Below are positions 1-6,472 of a DNA stretch of 26,203 nucleotides, one piece after another. Position 1 is the first letter of the stretch. The number at the start of each line of letters is the position of its first letter. Below the pieces are notes generated by a model. The model saw only the letters and a list, made by a program, of their open reading frames with translations. It ran no database searches and was not told the origin of the DNA. The DNA lies in contig CAAFUF010000028.1 of NCBI GenBank assembly GCA_900766135.1, forward strand, positions 1-26,203, read 5' to 3'. The translations under genes were made by a program, and so were the position numbers. Source of the DNA: Paenibacillaceae bacterium. Its GTDB lineage: Bacteria > Bacillota > Bacilli > Paenibacillales > Paenibacillaceae.

Positions 1-211
1 GGGACCCCGGTTTCAGTTAAAGAGTACCCAGGTGTAGGTCGCCCGCGTTTGCCCGTAGATGACGACTCCGTCTTTGGGGCAACCGCTCGCTTTTTTCGAT
101 CGTAGTAGGTCGATTCGGCAATTTCCAAGATTCGCAGAACTACAGCCGTTGGTTCACCCCGCTTAATGAATGGTTCTGCTACTTCAAGTCTTTCAGATAA
201 GCGGGGTTTTT
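1..211 (-). CDS. IS3-family transposase OrfB, N-terminal part only (no own start; made by -1 frameshift from orfA)
   Basis: The -1 frame relative to orfA is open from the slippery site at 212-218 to the window edge. It reads EVAEPFIKRGEPTAVVLRIL, then EIAESTYYDRKKRA, then a basic linker KRGRPTPGYS. This is typical of the start of IS150/IS3-type OrfB, just upstream of the integrase core: a helix-turn-helix-like segment with the S-x-YY signature. The DDE catalytic domain would lie outside the window. No start codon with a ribosome site precedes the frame, so translation most likely comes from frameshifting as an OrfAB fusion. Whether the rest is intact cannot be seen. Confidence 0.75.
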
Positions 212-218
212 CTTTTTT
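157..218 (-). promoter_or_regulatory. Programmed -1 frameshift signal: A_AAA_AAG plus stem-loop
   Basis: On the minus strand the heptamer AAAAAAG (212-218) sits in the orfA zero frame as A AAA AAG, the usual IS3-family slippery sequence. Five bases downstream begins a perfect 9-bp inverted repeat, CCCCGCTTA (198-206 read on minus) with TAAGCGGGG (157-165), enclosing a 32-nt loop. Slipping back one base joins orfA directly to the open orfB frame. The orfA stop codon lies inside the loop. The parts are seen directly; the frameshifting is inferred from family behaviour. Confidence 0.85.
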
Positions 219-496
219 ACGAGTTCCCGTAAGATCTCATTTTCAAGTTCTTTCTGACCAAGTACTTTCATGGCTTTTTCGTATTTCTCTTCAATCTCTT
301 GAAGTCGCTTAAGCTCTTGAAGGTGTTGGTCGGGTAGTGTAGTTTCCGCGTCCGTGATCTGATCTCGGTAGGTTCGAACCCAGTTACGAATGGTTTCCGG
401 GTGCAGGTCATACGACCGCGCAAGCACCCCCACTTTGATGCCGGACAGAGCTTCTCTTACTACCTTTAAACGAAATTCATCTTTGGCTTTTCCCAT
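179..496 (-). CDS. IS3-family transposase OrfA (HTH and leucine-zipper subunit)
   Basis: This 105-residue protein is the DNA-binding part of the IS3-family transposase. Residues about 8-45 form the transposase_8-type helix-turn-helix (LKVVREALSG, then VLARSYDLHPETIRNWVRTY). Residues about 58-95 form a leucine-zipper-like coiled coil used for multimerisation (LQELKRLQEIEEKYEKAM, then LENEILRELVKKK). The start is ATG at 496 with an AGGGAGAGG ribosome site about ten bases upstream. The gene ends at a TAG at 179-181 and overlaps the orfB frame. The C-terminal lysine codons include an A-AAAAAG slippery heptamer. It looks intact, so this copy may be active if orfB is complete beyond the window. Confidence 0.88.
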   Translation of the reverse strand: MGKAKDEFRLKVVREALSGIKVGVLARSYDLHPETIRNWVRTYRDQITDAETTLPDQHLQELKRLQEIEEKYEKAMKVLGQKELENEILRELVKKKNPAYLKDLK

Positions 497-549
497 AACT
501 TAATCCTCTCCCTTATTTCCATTGTAATTCCTTGTAGGGGAGGACTCCA

Positions 550-710
550 GTTTAATTAGGGGGCCTAGAGGAAAGTGCAGGCGATTTTGGGGAAATCCGC
601 TGACGGGGGCTACTCGAATGTAAAAGTGCAGCTCAATTCCGCTCAGAACCGCCTTTTCAGCCAAAACATCCTCTCTCGGATGCACTTTTACATTCCAAGG
701 GCCGAAAAAC
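550..710. repeat. Gene-free stretch with repeated AAAGTGCAG motif and a perfect 15-bp inverted repeat
   Basis: No credible gene is present. The motif AAAGTGCAG occurs at 572-580 and again at 623-631, about 50 bases apart. A longer copy GAATGTAAAAGTGCA (616-630) is repeated exactly in inverse at 681-695, leaving a 50-base loop. A smaller imperfect hairpin (GCGATTT with AAATCCGC) lies at about 581-600. The arrangement looks like an interspersed intergenic repeat element rather than a regulatory site of one gene. No family is assigned. Confidence 0.6.
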
Positions 711-757
711 AAAAAAATGCCGAAAATCAACTGCAGTTTTGCAGTTGGTTTTCGGCA
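711..757 (-). terminator. Long-stem intrinsic terminator
   Basis: Arms at 718-735 and 740-757 form an 18-bp stem with a single wobble pair and a four-base loop. On the minus strand the stem is followed by seven T residues (711-717). It is the first convincing terminator downstream of the GntR-type gene, about 380 bases past its stop. The unusually long stem also fits a mobile intergenic hairpin that happens to act as a terminator. Confidence 0.7.
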
Positions 758-760
758 TGT

Positions 761-1110
761 GGAGGCGGCGGTTGGTTCCGCCACGGGCGGCTGGTGACAC
801 TGCTCCGCGAGGTGGCGGTTGGTTCCGCCACGGGCCGTTGGTGACACTGCTCCACGAGGCGGCGGTTTCGCTGCAGGGGCATCTACTGCGGGGAGTGAAT
901 GCGCCTGCCGGGCCGGCCGGCAGCAGTGCTACCGCATCCCGGAGGCGGCAGTTGGCCCCCACGGAGTGGCAGTTCGCCCGCCGAGCCAGTGGTGATACAG
1001 CCTCCGTAGGAGGCGGTTCGCTCCGCCGTCGGGCCAGTCGCTGCCCCGCAATGCGGCGATTGGCTCCGCTGCCGGGCCCTTGCTGCCGCTGCCTCGCGAG
1101 GCGGCACTAT
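761..1110. repeat. GC-rich tandem repeat, 47-bp period, decaying
   Basis: Units beginning GGCGGCGGTTGG or GGTGGCGGTTGG start at 764, 811 and 858. They share GGTTCCGCCACGGGC and TGGTGACACTGCTCC, giving a 47-bp period. The third unit diverges after its first ten bases. Looser echoes (AGGCGGCAGTTGG at about 951, AGGCGGTTCGCTCCGCC at about 1010, GGCGATTGGCTCCGCTGCC at about 1052) continue nearly to the end of the GntR gene. Open frames here exist on both strands only because the composition has few stop codons, so no gene is called. Confidence 0.7.
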
Positions 1111-1135
1111 TCCGCCCCTGCAGGCAGGCGGCCCG

Positions 1136-2320
1136 CTATTTGCGCTCTTTCCTTGCCATTCCGGTGGATTCCCCCGGAACGAGCGCGGCGGGCAGCTTGA
1201 TTTTGTTAGCCGCCGGCCGGTTCTCCAGCAAGGCCAATACATTCTCCACGGCCAGCTTGCCCATGTCCTCCTCGCTTTGGCGCATATGGGTGAAGGCGTA
1301 GCCCTCGCCGATGCGAAACTGCGGGCTGTCGAAGCAGATGATCGACACGTCTTCGGGAATGCGAAGCCCAAGTCGCGTCACGGCGGCCTTAGCCAACAGC
1401 GCGATATTGTATTCGATGGCGAAAAACGCCGTGATCGACGGATGCGCCTGTAGATGGCGCATGATTTTGTCAATGTCGCGCTCGATGTTTTCGTCGTTGA
1501 ATGAATTCGGCAGGGTGGAGGTCAGGTCGCTGATCCATAGCTCCCGCTCCACGGCGATGCCGCGGCCGGCGTGCGCCTGCACGAACCCTTCGATCCGTTC
1601 CTCGACGGCCGACGTATCGACCGGCGGCGGGGACAATAACGAAATGCGGGCGTGCCCGAGATCAAACAAATACTCCGCCGCCTCCTGCGCCGCCTTCACA
1701 TTGTCGGTGCTGATGGAGGCCGCCGCCACGCCTTTCAGCTCCCGGTCGATCAGCACCAGCGGAAAGCGTTCGATCACCATCTTGAGGATTTCCGCATTGA
1801 AGTATTCCCCTTGCGCCGGAAATACGATCAAGCCGTCCACCCCAAGCTGCAGCAGCTTGCGAATGGTCGCCTCCTCGTTCTCCTGGATACCGAACGTCCG
1901 CTTCAGCACGAGGTAGCAATCCTGCTCCCGCGCCGCATCCTCCATCCCGTAAATCAGCCGGGTTCCATAGCTGCCGGCAAAATCCGTCAACACGACGCCG
2001 ATCAGCTTCCCGGCGGCTTCCCCGTCCGCTCCGTTCCCGCCGTAGGTCCCGTCCAGCCGGCCATGCTCCGCCGCGCCCGCCCCATCGGCTTCCGGATCGG
2101 CAACAAACGAGCCGCGCCCCGGCTTTCGAACGATAATGTGTTCGGCGGCCAGCATTTCGAGCGCACGCTTGCTCGTAATCCGGCTCACCTGATATTCCTC
2201 GGCCAGCTCCTTCTCCGACGGAATCCGGTCCCCGGGCTTATAGCTTAGGTCCAGGATTTGCCGTTTCACATCATCGAAAATTTTCTCGTACATCGGTTTT
2301 GACGAGGTGCTTTCACTCAT
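1136..2320 (-). CDS. GntR-family regulator with LacI/GalR-type sugar-binding domain (AraR-like)
   Basis: This 394-residue repressor is built like AraR. Residues about 8-75 form a GntR winged helix (YEKIFDDVKRQILDLSYKPG, then IPSEKELAEEYQVSRITSKRAL and the wing GRGSFV). After a Gly/Ala-rich linker, residues about 105-390 form a periplasmic-binding-protein-like effector domain (IGVVLTDFAGSYGTRLIYGM; the typical LIDRELKG and ISTDNVKAAQEAAEYLFDLGH strands). It should bind an operator as a dimer and release it when a sugar binds. The start is ATG at 2320 with GGGAGGAA upstream. The gene follows the ROK kinase on the same strand with a 115-base gap holding an AT-rich palindrome, so autoregulation is likely. 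The effector is unknown. The AraR likeness is architectural, and no arabinose genes adjoin it. Confidence 0.88.
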   Translation of the reverse strand: MSESTSSKPMYEKIFDDVKRQILDLSYKPGDRIPSEKELAEEYQVSRITSKRALEMLAAEHIIVRKPGRGSFVADPEADGAGAAEHGRLDGTYGGNGADGEAAGKLIGVVLTDFAGSYGTRLIYGMEDAAREQDCYLVLKRTFGIQENEEATIRKLLQLGVDGLIVFPAQGEYFNAEILKMVIERFPLVLIDRELKGVAAASISTDNVKAAQEAAEYLFDLGHARISLLSPPPVDTSAVEERIEGFVQAHAGRGIAVERELWISDLTSTLPNSFNDENIERDIDKIMRHLQAHPSITAFFAIEYNIALLAKAAVTRLGLRIPEDVSIICFDSPQFRIGEGYAFTHMRQSEEDMGKLAVENVLALLENRPAANKIKLPAALVPGESTGMARKERK

Positions 2321-2351
2321 GACGTTCCTCCCGCGTTCCCCTACAAAAGGA

Positions 2352-2377
2352 CATGATATATATTATAATATATCATG
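2352..2377 (-). promoter_or_regulatory. AT-rich palindrome in the GntR gene promoter region (candidate operator)
   Basis: CATGATATAT (2352-2361) and ATATATCATG (2368-2377) are perfect 10-bp inverted arms around a 6-base centre that contains a TATAAT-like sequence on the minus strand. It lies 32 bases upstream of the GntR start, where an autoregulatory operator overlapping the promoter is expected. The palindrome is directly visible; its role is inferred from position. Confidence 0.6.
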
Positions 2378-2435
2378 ATATATCGCAATTGTCGAACCAT
2401 GTTTGAAACGTTCCGCGAACCGCTCCCCCAAGAGA

Positions 2436-3317
2436 TCAGCCGCGGCTTGCCAAGGCCTCCAGCCCCAGGGCAAGCGCACCGCAAAGCCCTGCCCGGCTGC
2501 CCAAGCCCGGCGGAACGATGTAATCGTCGATGCCGTTTAAGATCGCCGGCGCGTTCACATAACCGGCCAGATTCCGGCGAACCTCCTCGCGAATCAACGG
2601 GAACAGCTGCGACTGCTGCATCACGCCGCCGCCCATGATCACCTTTTGAGGCGAAAGCATCAGGATGGCGCCTGTCACCGCCTGCCCCAAATAGTAGGCT
2701 TCGATCGCCCATGCTGGGTGATCCGGAGCCAATTCATGTCCCTTCACCTTCCAGCGCGCTTCCAGGCTCGGTCCCGCAGCCATGCCCTCCAGGCAGTCGC
2801 CATGATACGGGCATAAGCCGGGAAAATCATCATCCGGATGCCGCCGCGGCAGAACGTGGCCGCCCTCCGGGTGAATCAGCCCGTGCACGAGCTTGCCTTC
2901 CGCAAGGACCCCGACGCCGATGCCGGTCCCCACCGTATAATACACGCAGCTGTCCAGCCCCTGGGCCGCGCCCCACTTCGCCTCGCCCAAAGCGGCGGCG
3001 TTCACGTCCGTATCCCAGCCATAGGGAACGTCAAATCCCGATTTTAATGGGCCAAGAACATCGTATCCGTTCCAACCCGGTTTTGGCGTCGTCGTTACAC
3101 AACCGTAGGTGGCGCTGTCCCGATTTAAGTCGAGCGGGCCGAACGAACCTACGCCGATGGCCTCTACGTTCTTATCGCTGAAATAGGCAATCACCCGTTC
3201 CAGGGTTGGTTCCGGCAGCTCCGTTGGGAAACTGACGCTGTCTTCGATCACCCCATGCTCGTTTCCCACGCCGCACACGAACTTCGTCCCGCCGGCTTCA
3301 ATCGCTCCGATCCGCAC
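2436..3317 (-). CDS. ROK-family sugar kinase, probable fructokinase
   Basis: This 293-residue ROK kinase should phosphorylate a hexose with ATP; fructose is the best guess. The N-terminal phosphate loop reads IGAIEAGGTKFVCGVG (residues 3-18). The catalytic aspartate is D104 in the TDVNAAALGE motif, and a second glycine-rich ATP motif is YTVGTGIGVGV. A zinc site of the ROK type is visible as H154, C169, H172 and C175. Length and motifs match the bacterial fructokinase branch (YdhR/GmuE, ScrK-like). The start is GTG at 3317, chosen because AAGGAGGAG lies just upstream and MRIGAIEAGGTK is the canonical N-terminus. The GntR/LacI-type regulator follows on the same strand. Specificity within the family is not proven. 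Confidence 0.88.
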   Translation of the reverse strand: MRIGAIEAGGTKFVCGVGNEHGVIEDSVSFPTELPEPTLERVIAYFSDKNVEAIGVGSFGPLDLNRDSATYGCVTTTPKPGWNGYDVLGPLKSGFDVPYGWDTDVNAAALGEAKWGAAQGLDSCVYYTVGTGIGVGVLAEGKLVHGLIHPEGGHVLPRRHPDDDFPGLCPYHGDCLEGMAAGPSLEARWKVKGHELAPDHPAWAIEAYYLGQAVTGAILMLSPQKVIMGGGVMQQSQLFPLIREEVRRNLAGYVNAPAILNGIDDYIVPPGLGSRAGLCGALALGLEALASRG

Positions 3318-3346
3318 GAAATCTCCTCCTTCGAACCTTTGGAATA

Positions 3347-3355
3347 TGCTATAAT
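3347..3355 (+). promoter_or_regulatory. Extended -10 promoter for the dipeptidase gene
   Basis: TGC followed by TATAAT (3350-3355) makes a good extended -10 element, 57 bases before the ATG at 3413. No good -35 is present, as is common for extended -10 promoters. Confidence 0.5.
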
Positions 3356-3412
3356 CATAGAATTCAATTGCTGCATCCTATCTATCATTCTACCCGCGAA
3401 AGGAGTAGGATC

Positions 3413-4270
3413 ATGCTTTTCCGCAAAAACAAGCGCGCTCACCTCACGCTCGCGCCGTCCGATCGCCGTGCTCCTGCCATTCCTCCCCTTAACTCTTCCC
3501 GGCCCGCACGCAAGCTCGGCTTACTCGCCCTTACTGCCCTGCTGTTGACGGCCTGCGTGAGCGCAGCCGATACGGGGGAGATTGCGGCTGCATCTATGCC
3601 GGCCAAGCCATCGGCCTCCTCCTCCAAAACGGTCGATATCACCAAGAAATATCAACTGCCCAAAGGGAAGGGCTTCGTTTACCTCGACGAGGTCCTCCCC
3701 GACGCCGTATACGATCTCCGCTATTATACCGGCGACAACTTCATCGGCGAGCGGATTGACGGGTACAACGGCCCGTTCGCGATCCTGACCTTGCGCGCGG
3801 CCCGCGCGTTGAAGAAGGTCAACGACGATTTGGATGCCCAAGGCTACCGTCTTAAAATCATCGATGCTTATCGCCCGCAAAAAGCCGTCGACCATTTCGC
3901 CCGCTGGTCCAAGGACCCGCAGGATACAGAGATGAAGAAGCGTTTCTATCCCGGCGTGGATAAGAAAAATCTATTCAAGCAAGGCTACTTGTCCTCCAAA
4001 TCCGGCCATTCCCGAGGCAGCACGGTGGACCTTACCCTGGTCTACAAGAAGACCGGCGAAGAAGTCGATATGGGCAGCCGTGTCGATTTCCTCGGCCCGA
4101 TTTCCGCGCATGGGGCTAAAGGGCTGACCAAAGCGCAGCGCACGGCCCGTTACCTTCTCAAGACGGCGATGGTCAAGCAGGGCTTCCAGCCTTACAGCAA
4201 GGAATGGTGGCACTATACGCTAAAGAACGAGCCTTACCCGTCCACTTATTTTGATTTTGACGTGGAATAA
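3413..4270 (+). CDS. D-alanyl-D-alanine dipeptidase lipoprotein, VanX/DdpX type (peptidase M15D)
   Basis: This 285-residue zinc dipeptidase should cleave D-Ala-D-Ala outside the membrane. The M15D signature residues are all present: DAYRPQ with R154, SGHSRGSTVDLTL with zinc ligands H199 and D206, and EWWHY with catalytic E264 and zinc ligand H267. The start is ATG at 3413 because AAAGGAG lies 9 bases upstream; a longer in-frame TTG at 3368 lacks this. The signal region ends in a lipobox LLTAC with C48, so the protein is probably membrane-anchored. The n-region before the hydrophobic core is unusually long (about 33 residues). No vanH, vanA, vanR or vanS is nearby, so cell-wall recycling or peptide use is likelier than glycopeptide resistance. 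Confidence 0.9.
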   Translation: MLFRKNKRAHLTLAPSDRRAPAIPPLNSSRPARKLGLLALTALLLTACVSAADTGEIAAASMPAKPSASSSKTVDITKKYQLPKGKGFVYLDEVLPDAVYDLRYYTGDNFIGERIDGYNGPFAILTLRAARALKKVNDDLDAQGYRLKIIDAYRPQKAVDHFARWSKDPQDTEMKKRFYPGVDKKNLFKQGYLSSKSGHSRGSTVDLTLVYKKTGEEVDMGSRVDFLGPISAHGAKGLTKAQRTARYLLKTAMVKQGFQPYSKEWWHYTLKNEPYPSTYFDFDVE

Positions 4271-4286
4271 CCGTTCAGGCTCCTGC

Positions 4287-5243
4287 TTACCACTTCAACC
4301 GGTAAATTCCCTTATTCTCCAGCCCCCGAATCAACGGCGTCCACGCTTCGGACTCCGGCGTCGTGGCCAGCGCGTCCTCCACCATCTGCAGCTTGGCGTC
4401 CAGCGCGTCGATATGGTGCAGGGCGACGGCCTCCGGCGTCTGCGGCTGCACCGGGCTGCCCCATTCCCCCAAGTTGTGATGGGACAACACCAGATGCTGC
4501 AGCCCCAGCACCTTCGGCGAATCCAGCGCGATACCGAGGCGAATCGCCGCTTCGGTCACCCACTGCGATGCCATGGAAATATGTCCTAGCAGCTTGCCCG
4601 GCGTACTGTACTCGGACACGATGCCGAGCTCGGCCACCATTTCTTCCGGCTTGGCGATATCATGCAGGATGATGCCCGCCTTCAGCAGGTCCGGGTTCAA
4701 AAACGCACGCTGACCGCACAAAAAATCGCCGATCTCCAGCATTCGCACCATATGGTAAGCCAAACCGCCGAAATAAGCGTGATGATGCGTTTTGGCTGCG
4801 GGATAATGGGCCAGCTTCTCCTCCACCTTGCCGACGCAATACCGGACGATCGCCTGGATCTCCTCATCGGCGATATCGGTGATGACGCCTTGGATCGTAT
4901 GAATCAGCGCTTCCGGCGAAATCGGCGCGGAACGGATAAAATCGGTCAATCTCACGCCGTCTTCCGGCTTGGCCGGCCGAATCTGCATTACCTTAACCTG
5001 CAGCTTCTCCCGGTATGTTTGCACAATCCCTCGCACCTTCACGAGCCCCATCGGAAAGAAGGTTTCCTTGTCGGTTGGCGACGCATCCCAAAATTTGGCC
5101 GGCATCTCTCCGGTTGCGTCACACAGCACGATATCCAAATAATCCTTCGGCGGATTGGCGTTCGTCTGCTTCACCTCCAGCTCCTTGAGCAAATAAAAGC
5201 CAACAAACTCGTCCTGGTTTCTTAATTGATTAATTTGCGTCAC
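4287..5243 (-). CDS. yhaM: 3'-5' exoribonuclease YhaM (OB fold plus HD domain)
   Basis: The protein matches YhaM/Cbf1. It has an N-terminal OB-fold nucleic-acid-binding region (YLDIVLCDATGEMPAKFWDA) and an HD phosphohydrolase core with HHHAYFGGLAYHMVRM, the metal-binding doublet in GIILHDIAK, HISMASQ and LVLSHH. YhaM trims RNA 3' ends in a Mn-dependent way and has also been linked to DNA repair. I chose the GTG at 5243 (318 residues) because GGAGG sits 9 bases before it. The ATG at 5264 (325 residues) has no ribosome site and lies only 9 bases from a TATAAT box, so it would be almost at the 5' end of the transcript. The gene converges on the dipeptidase gene with only 16 bases between stops. 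Confidence 0.9.
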   Translation of the reverse strand: MTQINQLRNQDEFVGFYLLKELEVKQTNANPPKDYLDIVLCDATGEMPAKFWDASPTDKETFFPMGLVKVRGIVQTYREKLQVKVMQIRPAKPEDGVRLTDFIRSAPISPEALIHTIQGVITDIADEEIQAIVRYCVGKVEEKLAHYPAAKTHHHAYFGGLAYHMVRMLEIGDFLCGQRAFLNPDLLKAGIILHDIAKPEEMVAELGIVSEYSTPGKLLGHISMASQWVTEAAIRLGIALDSPKVLGLQHLVLSHHNLGEWGSPVQPQTPEAVALHHIDALDAKLQMVEDALATTPESEAWTPLIRGLENKGIYRLKW

Positions 5244-5273
5244 CCATAATTCCTCCAAACCCATGATAGACCC

Positions 5274-5279
5274 ATTATA
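5274..5279 (-). promoter_or_regulatory. -10 box for yhaM
   Basis: A perfect TATAAT on the minus strand lies about 31 bases upstream of the GTG start. No clear -35 was found at the usual spacing. Confidence 0.4.
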
Positions 5280-5335
5280 CTATGGGACTGCCAAAACCTC
5301 AGCGCCTTTTCGCCTCCGTCTGCCTATCTCGGGAC

Positions 5336-5380
5336 AAAAAAAGAACGCCTTCCCCGCGATTACCGCGGAGCCGGCGTCCT
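5336..5380 (-). terminator. Intrinsic terminator of the chemotaxis operon
   Basis: On the minus strand, ACGCC (5373-5377) pairs with GGCGT (5345-5349), and an inner CTCCGCG/CGCGGGG stem closes a short GTAAT-type loop. Seven T residues follow (5336-5342). It lies about 20 bases past the cheB stop. Confidence 0.85.
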
Positions 5381-5395
5381 TCAATCTGCGGGAAA

Positions 5396-6448
5396 TTACG
5401 GGTCCCGCTTAGGTTCCTCAAACAGTAGGGAGCATAATGCCTTTGGCAGCAGTTCCAGCGAAACCTGCTTCTCCACCGCGCCCAATTCGTAAGCGACTTT
5501 GGGCATACCGTACACGACCGACGTAGACTCGTTTTGCCCCAGCGTTCGCCCACCTTTGCGGCGCATCGCCAGCAAGCCCTTGGCTCCGTCATAACCCATG
5601 CCGGTCAAGATGACGCCGACGGCCCGCGGACCGCATTCCTTGGCGGCCGATTCGAACAGCACGTCGATCGACGGGCAATGCCCGTTCATCTTGTCGCCCT
5701 CAAAGCAATCGACCCGATACCGGCCATCCACCTTGCGCAGCCGCATATGCCGGTCTCCCGGAGCGATCAGCACTTTCCCCGGCTCCACGAGATCGCCGGA
5801 AGCCGCCTCCTTCACGGTAAAGGACGTGCTTTGATTCAAGCGGTCTGCAAACATCCGGGAGAACACCGGCGGAATATGCTGGACGATCACGATCCCGGGA
5901 AACGGCGTTGACAGCCGGTTCAGCAAATAGGAGATCGCCTCGGTTCCTCCGGTGGACGCGCCGATGGCGACGATTTGGCCGGTGCCGAACGGACGCGCCG
6001 GCACCAGCCCCCCGCTCTTAGGTTCGGATTGCAAACGGCGGGACGTTACGTTCGTTTTGGCGGCTATTTTCACCTTATCGATCAAATCTAGAATAAACCC
6101 TTCCACGCTTCTGGGCGACCTTGGATCCGGCTTGCAGACGAAGTCGACGGCCCCCGCTTCCATGGCGTCGAAGACGGCGTCGCTGATCGTGCTGGCGACG
6201 ATGACCGGCAGCGCATACTGCGGAAGCAGGCGGCGGAGAAACTCGATCCCGTTCATTTTCGGCATCTCCACATCGCATATCATCACATCCGGGTGAAACC
6301 GCAAAATTTGATCCCGGGCATCAAACGGATCCACCGCTTTACCAACGACTTCGATGGCCGGATCCGAGGATAACCCTAGAGCCAATACCTCGCGGTACAT
6401 CATGGAGTCATCGACGATCAGCACGCGCAATTTACGGTTGTCCCCCAT
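5396..6448 (-). CDS. cheB: Chemotaxis response regulator / protein-glutamate methylesterase CheB
   Basis: This 350-residue CheB removes methyl groups from chemoreceptors and deamidates glutamines when phosphorylated by CheA. Residues about 7-125 are a receiver domain with acidic residues D13 and D14 and the phosphoacceptor D59 in ICDVEMPKMNG. Residues about 157-345 are the esterase domain with the catalytic triad S165 (IGASTGG), H191 (VQHIPP) and D287 (LTGMGYDGAKG). The order and spacing match enteric CheB closely. The start is ATG at 6448 with GGGGAGAG just upstream. It is the last gene of the operon, 24 bases after cheR, and a terminator follows. Because the operon has no CheY, CheB is the only receiver-domain output encoded here. 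Confidence 0.96.
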   Translation of the reverse strand: MGDNRKLRVLIVDDSMMYREVLALGLSSDPAIEVVGKAVDPFDARDQILRFHPDVMICDVEMPKMNGIEFLRRLLPQYALPVIVASTISDAVFDAMEAGAVDFVCKPDPRSPRSVEGFILDLIDKVKIAAKTNVTSRRLQSEPKSGGLVPARPFGTGQIVAIGASTGGTEAISYLLNRLSTPFPGIVIVQHIPPVFSRMFADRLNQSTSFTVKEAASGDLVEPGKVLIAPGDRHMRLRKVDGRYRVDCFEGDKMNGHCPSIDVLFESAAKECGPRAVGVILTGMGYDGAKGLLAMRRKGGRTLGQNESTSVVYGMPKVAYELGAVEKQVSLELLPKALCSLLFEEPKRDP

Positions 6449-6472
6449 AGAACTCTCCCCTTGGTCTCCTTG

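Larger units (their letters stand above)
1..549 (-). mobile_element. IS3-family insertion sequence, partial (cut by window start)
   Basis: The stretch holds an orfA transposase gene, the start of orfB in the -1 frame, and a frameshift signal between them, which is the standard IS3-family layout. The orfA upstream flank should contain the terminal inverted repeat. A plausible outer end is the TG at 549 reading leftwards on the minus strand (TGGAGTCCTCCCCTAC), but the other end lies outside the window, so neither the inverted repeat nor a target duplication can be checked. The boundary is therefore uncertain by some tens of bases. Confidence 0.75.

Noticed and set aside
1080..1135. Terminator directly after the GntR gene
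   Set aside because: GC-rich inverted repeats are present, but no T run follows on the minus strand; the first good terminator is at 711-757.
575..1371. Several overlapping frames on both strands in the GC-rich gap and over the end of the GntR gene
   Set aside because: They follow the repeat composition, have no ribosome sites and overlap each other on both strands.
3413..4270. Part of a vancomycin-resistance cluster
   Set aside because: No vanH, ligase or two-component genes adjoin it, and the protein appears to be exported, unlike resistance VanX.
3413..5264. Terminator between the convergent dipeptidase and yhaM genes
   Set aside because: Only 16 bases separate the stops, and no stem with a T run is visible.
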